DNA of 64,000 nucleotides from Lepturacanthus savala (taxonomy: Eukaryota; Chordata; Actinopteri; Scombriformes; Trichiuridae). The stretch covers positions 18,829,727-18,893,726 of the forward strand of contig CM060478.1 in NCBI GenBank assembly GCA_030544235.1, read 5' to 3'. Position 1 is the first letter of the stretch. Each line of letters opens with the position of its first letter. The notes beneath the pieces are model-generated. The model saw only the letters and a list, made by a program, of their open reading frames with translations, was not told the origin of the DNA and did not search any database. Both the position numbers and the translations under genes were made by a program. Of this stretch, positions 57,140 to 64,000 are shown piece by piece.

Positions 57140-57580
57140 ACCTTGACCCTTGAAGTGTGTCGCTCACACCCTGAGGGCTTGGGCTGGCAAAACCTTTCTC
57201 AGTCCCCCCTGGGAATGATAATCTCAACGTGGGCGTTTACCACGGACACCAGACACAACACCATTAGCCACAGCTCCGCTGCTGCTCATTAGGACCCCCG
57301 ATCGATATAGGCGGCCACAGAAAACGCCAGTGCTGCGGAACCAGCTATCACTCTTCAGAGTTATTATTGTAAACAGCACTGGCCAAGATTTAGGGCAGTA
57401 CCACACTTGCCGTGTCTATTGGAAATAAAAGATCGGGAAGGCAATAAATGACTGACTGAGGCCCTTCAAAGGACATTATATTGTACCACTTGTTATGAAA
57501 CTTTGCGCTGTGCGGAGTCATTGCTTTGCAATAAAATTATAAGCAGTCAGGAAGCATTACTGTACACGCTGCTCTGCTCT
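57140..57580. promoter_or_regulatory. CNE-like block with FOX and HOX/CDX words
   Basis: Complex, repeat-free DNA. ATTGTAAACAGC near 57367 holds a FOX word (TGTAAACA). GCAATAAA occurs twice (57441-57448 and 57528-57535), the form bound by CDX and posterior HOX proteins. CTCATTAGGACC and CACCATTAGCC lie near 57286 and 57260. Function inferred. Confidence 0.35.
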
Positions 57581-57584
57581 CTAG

Positions 57585-57733
57585 GGTTTGCTATTATGAC
57601 ATGGTTGGAGCAGAAAAACACTGACACAGAGGAAGTTCGCTCATTACTGCGAAGATATTTGAGAGGTGATGTCTCCCTTATTGAGTGTCAAAAACAAATG
57701 AGTAGGTTTAAGCGCGACTGTGAAATTTGCTGA
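57585..57733 (+). other. Splice-flanked small open frame, unknown
   Basis: A convincing acceptor (GCTGCTCTGCTCTCTAG ending at 57584) precedes an open frame with an ATG at 57596 and a stop at 57731-57733 (45 residues from the ATG). The peptide looks helical and charged (EEVRSLLRRYLRGDVSLIEC) with three cysteines, two of them in a C-terminal CEIC. An AATAAA lies about 370 bp downstream, near 58101. It could be a 3' terminal exon, a transposon-derived fragment or chance inside a CNE. I recognise no family. Confidence 0.18.
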
Positions 57734-58160
57734 GTTTGGAAAGCAACAAAGTAGATGACAACGTTCAACGGAAAAGAGAAAAAAAAAAGGCAAAATCTAT
57801 AGGTTGAAAATGAGAGCAACTAAATGCAGAATGACCACACTGTTTTTAAAACGTTTCAGCGCACCGCGGGACCTCTGTTTGATATCACCATGACAAGATA
57901 ATTTAATTATTTTCCAATTCTCTCCCTCTGAAACATGAGGTGTGGAGACATTAGTCACAGGAAATTGTAGATGAAAAGACAAAAAAGGATAGTCCATTGG
58001 TTTCTGGCGGCGCAGAGAATAATATTGAGGCAAAATTGTGAAAATAAGAAAAAGGGGAGATGTATTGATTTTTGGTGGAGCCAGGGAAAGAAAAGAGAGG
58101 GAATAAAGAAGTGCTCTTTGGCCGATGTGTCCAAATGATGTCTCGGGGGAGGTTCTTAAT
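57734..58160. other. Non-coding stretch, no recognised gene
   Basis: Ordinary sequence with an A-run near 57780 and an AATAAA near 58101. No gene recognised. Confidence 0.55.
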
Positions 58161-58164
58161 GGTA

Positions 58165-58203
58165 GGGGGAGGGGTGAGGGGGGTTAAGGGGGTGAGGTGG
58201 GGG
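58165..58203 (+). repeat. G-rich tract, quadruplex-capable
   Basis: Five G-runs of four to six G, with loops of one to six bases, on the + strand. Confidence 0.85.
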
Positions 58204-60590
58204 TGACGGGGGCAGGTGCCTACCCTGACTAAGGCATGGAACTGCCCTTAGGCTAGGGCTAATGGTATTGGCTGAGCTTACTTTAAGCAGCTCTTTCCTA
58301 ATGGCCAACTATGAGTGTGCCACAGGATAGACAGGTATTGATTGGTTCAAATGCTCTTGAGTTGACAAGAACTGAAAGTCCCTCAAGCATATACAATCTT
58401 GCAGCAAATTATGTCACACGGAAAGGTGATTAAAAACAGAAGCTTGGGGCAGGCACACTCATTAAAAGTGTATATGATTTTTTCTCTTGTTGTCCTTGTA
58501 TTGCTTTCTCTTCTTTGTGTTTACTCTTCTTCCACCAAAGCCTTTTTTTAATTTCCTGAGTGAGAAATGTCTGTTTATATGTAGTGAAATTCTCCCAACA
58601 ATGTACTCTTCAAATCTTATTTTCCACAATAAAGGTGCAGTGCATTGCTGGGTGAACCTTGATTGCATCAGTCTAAGTGATGCATAGTTATGCAGTTCAT
58701 CAGTTAGTCTGCCTTTTTTTTTCTTTCCAAATGAATACAGGTGTGATGGTTATATTGTCTTTTTTAAAAAGGTGCAGCATGCGGGTATAGTATACAGAGA
58801 ACAATGCCATATATTTGCTTTGTTGTCATGCCCCCCTTCCTCATACACACATACAAAAAATGCTGTGTACAAGATTTTCTCTTATTCACATGGGGCACTT
58901 TCTAGACTGCTTGAGGCATCTGCTTTGATTGCATAATTCCCAAGAGATGAAGAACACAAAACAAAAATACTGACTGAATTCAGACTTATAATATACCGAA
59001 CAAATAACATACCAGCTCCACTCTTCAAAACCATAGTTCTCTAAAGAAAAGGAATTGAAGAGTAAATTCAAAGTTGAAAGCTTAGCTCTCTCCCAGTGAA
59101 TTCAGGGATGAGGATGAAAGATGAAACAGACCTCTTTCCTGGCTGAAAATGTGTAGCATTACCAAAACAAATAGGCCATAGCATGAGCATTTACGTATTA
59201 CTTTAACTTAAGTGCCACATATCAGAGATACCATAAAGCATTTTTAAGCCATAAATGCTGCAGATATTTCAGGAATAGCTGGTGAGGAAATGTTTTATTA
59301 TGCGGAGGTAATACAACAGGTCCCCCACGTCATCTGGTGCTTTGCCAAGTGTAGCATGACAGTTTCAAGCAAAGTAAACAGTGTCGAACAAATGAAAGTT
59401 AAATGAAATGACGGGTCCTTTTTCCTTAGGAAAAACCGAGGGAAAAAAAAAGTGTGATTTTCTGCATCCAAATCATACGGCTGCACTCAAAGCTCACAGT
59501 TTTCTTCTCTTTCGATTAAATGCTCTTTCTCTGGCTGTTTGTGCTTTACAGTGGAGTGTGCTACATCGCTACTTTCTTCTCTACAGGGGCCCCTGGGCTC
59601 CCCAAGCAATAGGAGTAAATTAGAGTGCACCTGTTCCAGCTCCAAGATAAGCCATCTCCAGAGGATTTCCTCTGAGTAAAATGAAGTGAGTGAAGAATAA
59701 ACAGAATATCACAGCATTACTCCGCCAAGGTGAAGTTGCTGCTGCTCTGGGGACACGGTTCGTTTTGCACAACACCCAGCAAAATATCCTCTATAAACCT
59801 CTGGATGTGAGACTGTAGGAATGGTCTCTGCTCACAGCGGAGAGAATAGGCGCTGCACTTTTGTGTTCCATCCAAGGCAGCGAGTCTGCTTCCCGACTGT
59901 ATCTACTCACAACCTTGACTTGAAATGCTGTTATTTGTGGTCTGGGTTTTGTGGTTTGTTTCCAGCATGTTTTGACTCCGTGTCAACACACTAACATCAA
60001 ACCACATACTCCCCCCCTCATTCCTGTACCGCCGCCAAATATTTGAGAAAGTATCTAATTAAGTCAACTAAGAAAATTGTCAGTACATCTCTCCCCCCCT
60101 CTACCCATCAGCTCAGCCGCATGAGGAACTCCTCATGTATGTATTTTAGAGGAAATAAAAGACGTAACCCCAGTGTGATGCCCAAAGACCACTGACCGTA
60201 GATGTCTAAAATGCAAAATTCACTCAGTTGGTTTACACATAAAAGGCACGGATAATTAGAGGAAAAATGTAATTCATCATACGTTTGATAATCAGTCTGA
60301 TTTGGTCTCCTATCTGCACCAGGGCATTCAAATAACCCCCCTACTATTAGCACCCCACTCTCCCTCACGCCAGTAGTCTGTTTTACCCTCTCTTTGTTCC
60401 CCTACAACACATTATCATTATTGTAGCTAATTGCATGGTTTGCCTTGAAGTCGTGCTGGAGACTCGTGATCTGGGGTTGAAACGTGGACAAGGATCCAGT
60501 CTTCTCCACAGCTTGCCTTACACTGCTAATTGCCATTACCACAGGATAAGGCGTACTCCTCGCTGTGGCCAGCCGGACTGTGCTGGAACG
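58204..60590. other. Non-coding stretch, no recognised gene
   Basis: Ordinary sequence, AT-richer about 58480-59120, with small A- and T-runs. About 59640-60000 and 60100-60450 are more complex and may be CNEs (for example GTAGCTAATTGCATGG near 60422). No gene recognised. Confidence 0.5.
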
Positions 60591-60593
60591 GGC

Positions 60594-60778
60594 ATGGGGT
60601 GGGTTTGGTGGTGGGTGGTGGTGGTAGGGGGGGGAGGGATGCTATCACACAAGGGTGGTAAGACGTGGGAGGGAGAGCCAAGGGTGGCATAACTGAGGTG
60701 GGATGGGTAGACCAGATTGGGGAGGGAAAAGGATAGCGGTTGGGGGTAATGTGGGTAGGGGGGGTTTGGTGGGGGAGG
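60594..60778 (+). repeat. G-rich degenerate tract, quadruplex-capable
   Basis: GGT/GGGT-rich sequence on the + strand. At 60742-60775 four runs of three to seven G are separated by loops of two to six bases, meeting the quadruplex pattern. Confidence 0.85.
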
Positions 60779-62160
60779 ATGGTTACTGGCGTTAGATGTG
60801 GGTCAGTGGGAGTGGAGTACCCTGAAGATTACAGTTGGTTAGTGCGACCCCTCTCTGACAGGATCTGAGCCCTTACACCCAGCAGAGGTGGACCCTGGTA
60901 TTTGGGGAATCCAGCCATTAGCGAGGCTAATAAAGCCTGGGCAGAAAGTTTTGAACCTTCAGTAGTCCAGAGACGCTGTCCTGCCACAGGTCCAAAGGAT
61001 GGATCTTATTTAATATAGTCCTAAATGACTGAAGAGAGCCTTTAAACGACTGTTAATAAGGCGGTGGAGCGGTGTGCTGTGAGCACATCTACGGGCACCA
61101 ATTTTCATTTTTATTATCTATCATAATATCTGTTTTTACAAGCATATCTTTTATTATCTTTGTTTATTGAAGAAGCGTAATGTGAGCGATGAGTTCATAT
61201 AACTCTGAAAAATCTGAGATTCGCGCGAGCTCTGATAGTTTCTTAATTCAGATGGGAACGTTAGTTTTACACCACAGTATCAACTTCCAACTTCAAAATG
61301 AGTCACAGCTCCCCGATGGGGATTCAGAAAAAGGAAATGGAATCACAGACATAACTAGTGACAAAGCCTCCATCACCTCATATACGATCTCATTCCATCT
61401 GTGAGAACTTTGGGTCTACCCCAGAAAAATAATAAATATCCTTTTCTCATGGCTGGTGCTCGTCTCGTTCAAAAGGTGGTTTCAAGACCAAACAAAGGAA
61501 ATGGTGTCATTAATGATAGATTTTATGGAATAGGGCCTCTTAGAACAGTTTCCTACAAATGCATGGATAAGGGGTTTATCTCTTTCCTAACAAATGATCT
61601 CTAAAATATGAAGTGAAAAGCTACCCAAGATGAAGCTGGTAAAGGAGCATGCGAGGAAGAGCCTATTTCCACAACACAAACAGATTTCCTGGCCTTTAGC
61701 AGTCTCTTACTGGGATACTTTGAGACATATCCATCAAAACACAGCTGTATTCATTCATATTTCATACCTCCTCCTTCTCCCAGTGCTTTAACACTGTTCT
61801 TTGATCAAAGGAGAGAAGTCGGGTCACAACAGGAAGGTTCCCTGCCAGCAAAGGAGAAGTAAGGCCAATCTATGACTATCCTGTATATGTTATACTGTAT
61901 AGATAGTTGTACTTCACTCAACAAAAAAAAAAAAAAAGGAAAAATTAACTACATTAAAATAAATGAATGCCATTCAAATGCAAAACTAAAAACACTTGAG
62001 AAATTCATGAGTTTCCACATAGTAGTTTCAGGCCATGCACAACTGCAACTGCAAAATTGTACAAAATACTTTTTTGTTGTAAGCGGAAAGTCTATCTGTC
62101 AGCATGCATAACAATTACCAATTTTTTAGAGCTAGAAATGAGTGATTTAAGGCTTTGTTA
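60779..62160. other. Non-coding stretch, no recognised gene
   Basis: Balanced sequence with an A-run near 61922-61936. Small frames at 61189-61404 and 61401-61604 have protein-like composition but no domain. A short stem TGTGCT/AGCACA lies near 61074-61088. Confidence 0.5.
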
Positions 62161-62480
62161 GATTTAGGGGGGGATAACAGTTTCTGCAACTTAAGTGATG
62201 GAATTGCTGAGAGACTGACAGCCGGGGGGAGATTCCAAACGCACAGCTCAAGAGTGTCACCATGTGGAGGCACGTGGATATGGCAAAAGAGTAGCTGAGC
62301 AGCACTGAGAGCAAAGGAGTTTTTTGCCTTGGAACACGGCTCGGTAAAAGCAGTCGGGATTTAATTTTCTTCCGCCCTCACTTATTTATATATTTCAGCC
62401 AATTAAATTTCATGTCAATTGCTTTACATTAAGACTTCAGCCTCCTTTCTCTACATTACCTGCCATTGACGCCAAGACGC
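62161..62480. other. Non-coding stretch, partly CNE-like
   Basis: About 62370-62450 has AGCCAATTAAATTTC and CAATTGC words. No gene recognised. Confidence 0.5.
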
Positions 62481-62483
62481 AGC

Positions 62484-62600
62484 ACTTTCAAAGACCCTTT
62501 CCAGTTTGGCTCTGGGGGAAAAAAAAAAGTGTTTGAAGACCTCCCTGACATTTATACTCTTTCTGAAGATGACTTCTACTATAGCCTGCGGGAACATAGT
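62484..62600 (+). other. Candidate exon of unknown gene
   Basis: An acceptor-like GACGCAG follows a pyrimidine-containing stretch (about 62440-62482). The frame then reads through an A-run into FEDLPDIYTLSEDDFYYSLR and reaches a donor-like CATA/GTAAGA near 62600. The acidic, aromatic peptide is not recognised, and the frame has no ATG of its own (an upstream TTG is the only start). Likely chance, listed because both splice words are present. Confidence 0.12.
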
Positions 62601-64000
62601 AAGACCCACACTAAACTTCAATTGATATGCAGTGCCGGATTCCTCTAGGGGAAATTATCATTCTGTTCATAATAAGAGCCACAACAAGCACCTGGAAAAT
62701 GACTTCATTATACACTCTGCTTCAATAAAAGTTTCTTATGACCCATCGGAAACACACACATGGTGCACGGAGCATAATCGTGATGAAATGAAAACTATAT
62801 TATGCATATTATAGAATGCTTATTTGATGGTGGGCCGTGCGAGGATGCACATCTGCTCGGATGTGCTTGATTGGCAGGTGTGTTAATGCGGCGGCGTAGC
62901 CTTGGATGGAGGTGCTCTGAGACCCCTTTTTTCCTGAAGCCATTATACAAATATGTTCTGTTTTTCAAACAAATGAATGGCACAAAAATCAAAGTATCAA
63001 AAATGTATTGCCCTTCATAATGGAATTCCCTCTGAGCAAGGACATGTAACAATGGGCCATTCTTAGCTTCCTGTCCTTTCCCTCTCTATATGCCAATGGA
63101 TGTGACCTCCACAACAATGGAGCATCCAGCAGCATAAGCACTTGGCTTCTCGCCACGGCCACTACGTGCAGTAAGGTTGCTTTCATCTTTGTTGTTATAT
63201 TTAAGGGTGACATCCTAGCCTGTCGGCCTCTACCATTGTCTTTGCCGTGATTATTTTCTACCGTTGTTTAGCCCCAGTTGTGGCTCTGATGAAAAGGTCG
63301 GCACTCAATTGGAAAACAGTCATTAAAATGCGGTGGGTACTATTCACCAGTGTGCATAGGGGAACCAACTCAACTGAGCTGGTTAATCAAAAGTTAATTA
63401 TATAATTTTCATGCAGATGAGGGAAACATTCAAATGAATCCCAACTCTACAATCATTAAAAAAATAAATAAATAAATAATTCTAAAATGCTATAAAATGT
63501 TCAGGGACCGGGAGGCTGTAAACAATATGAAGTTTAATTTGAGGTAAACAAAGTGAATATCCACCAGGGGGTCTGGGAAGGAGAAAGTGAGGTTAAATCA
63601 AATTTGGAAACATAGATACCAGCAGGTTTTGTTGTCCTGATATACGTGCAATTAGGCAGGTCCTTGATGAGGACACTGGGAGAGAGAAAGTTGGGCTTCA
63701 CAGCGAATGCTTTGGGATTATTTAAAAGGGAATTTATAGGATTGTATTCTTTATCTGTAAACATGAATTATTCTCACGCAAGTATGGCAAATTGAATTAA
63801 AACCGTATTTTAGGAAATGCTATAAAAGCATAATCATCTTATAAGGATGTTACGAAATTGCTGAAAACTCCAGAACGATGTATGAGCGCAAGCAAATCAA
63901 TTCAAGCGGGTCTCATAGTGACTTTCAGAGAAAAAAAAATGCCCTGGACAACATTTCCTTTTGTAACTTTATCAAAGAAGGTAAAGTATTGCCCCCCCCC
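62601..64000. other. Non-coding stretch with CTCF-like word, no recognised gene
   Basis: Balanced unique sequence. CCACCAGGGGG (63561-63571) matches the first 11 positions of the + strand CTCF core. An (AAAT)n tract lies at about 63460-63479. The window ends in a C9 run (63992-64000). No gene recognised. Confidence 0.5.
63460..63479. repeat. (AAAT)n tandem repeat
   Basis: About four AAAT units following an A-run, read directly. Confidence 0.92.

Noticed and set aside
1..64000. tRNA, rRNA, snRNA, CRISPR array or prokaryotic promoter/RBS features
   Set aside because: No tRNA B-box with cloverleaf, no rRNA core, no regularly spaced repeats, and no operon-like gene packing were found by eye on either strand.

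Overview
This window reads as a gene desert (or a very large intron) from a vertebrate nuclear genome, most likely a ray-finned fish. The pointers are moderate GC content, frequent long (CA)n, (TA)n and (GA)n microsatellites, long homopolymer runs, and no mammalian Alu/L1 or bird CR1 landmarks. There is no operon-like organisation, and no bacterial, organellar or viral gene is visible. I could not assign a species, and I could not recognise a single known protein, tRNA, rRNA, snRNA or conserved microRNA. The open frames are short, and many begin at non-ATG codons or run through CA-, GA- or CT-rich repeats. The longest (about 225 residues from its first ATG at 40854) matches no family I know.

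What the window does contain is regulatory-looking DNA. Complex, balanced-composition blocks carry clustered homeodomain (TAATTA), POU octamer, SOX, MEIS/TGIF (TTGACAG), GATA, FOX, E-box and nuclear-receptor words. They alternate with AT-rich filler and simple repeats. This is the typical look of the conserved non-coding element (CNE) landscapes around developmental transcription-factor genes, but conservation itself cannot be seen from one sequence, so these calls are inference. The best CNE-like blocks are at about 2.6-3.1, 4.4-4.8, 5.2-6.1, 8.6-9.3, 9.6-10.4, 14.6-15.3, 26.7-27.0, 31.3-32.1, 34.7-35.6, 46.6-46.9, 47.3-47.7, 55.4-55.7 and 57.2-57.7 kb.

Layout: 0-1.5 kb is AT-rich with a (TA)42 tract flanked by an imperfect ~50-bp direct repeat. 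1.56-1.79 kb is a TATA plus double-CCAAT promoter-like block. 2.6-6.1 kb holds CNE-like blocks with a good CTCF word and a DR1 element. 8.6-9.3 kb is a GC-rich block with tandem E-boxes and CTCF-like words. 15.06-15.3 kb is a small CpG cluster with a palindromic TFEB/USF-type E-box. 16-17.6 kb is repeat-rich (G-tract, CA tracts, 8-bp tandem repeat). 18.36 kb has a compact hairpin and is followed by about 1 kb of AT-rich DNA. 19.5-37 kb is mixed CNE-like and ordinary DNA. 36.0 kb has a CCAAT/GC-box/E-box cluster. 38-41.5 kb has (GA)n tracts, a CpG-rich 8-bp minisatellite and the longest open frame. 42-54 kb is mixed with long purine/pyrimidine tracts. 55-58 kb holds the strongest homeodomain/SOX/MEIS cluster and an unexplained small open frame behind a plausible splice acceptor. 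58-61 kb has G-tracts able to form quadruplexes on the + strand.

Nothing here is a demonstrable new biological system. The items most worth checking are the TATA/CCAAT block at 1.56-1.79 kb, the 18.36-kb hairpin, the CpG cluster at 15.1 kb, the 55.4-55.6 kb motif cluster, and the splice-flanked open frames at 20.5, 52.1, 57.6 and 62.5 kb.
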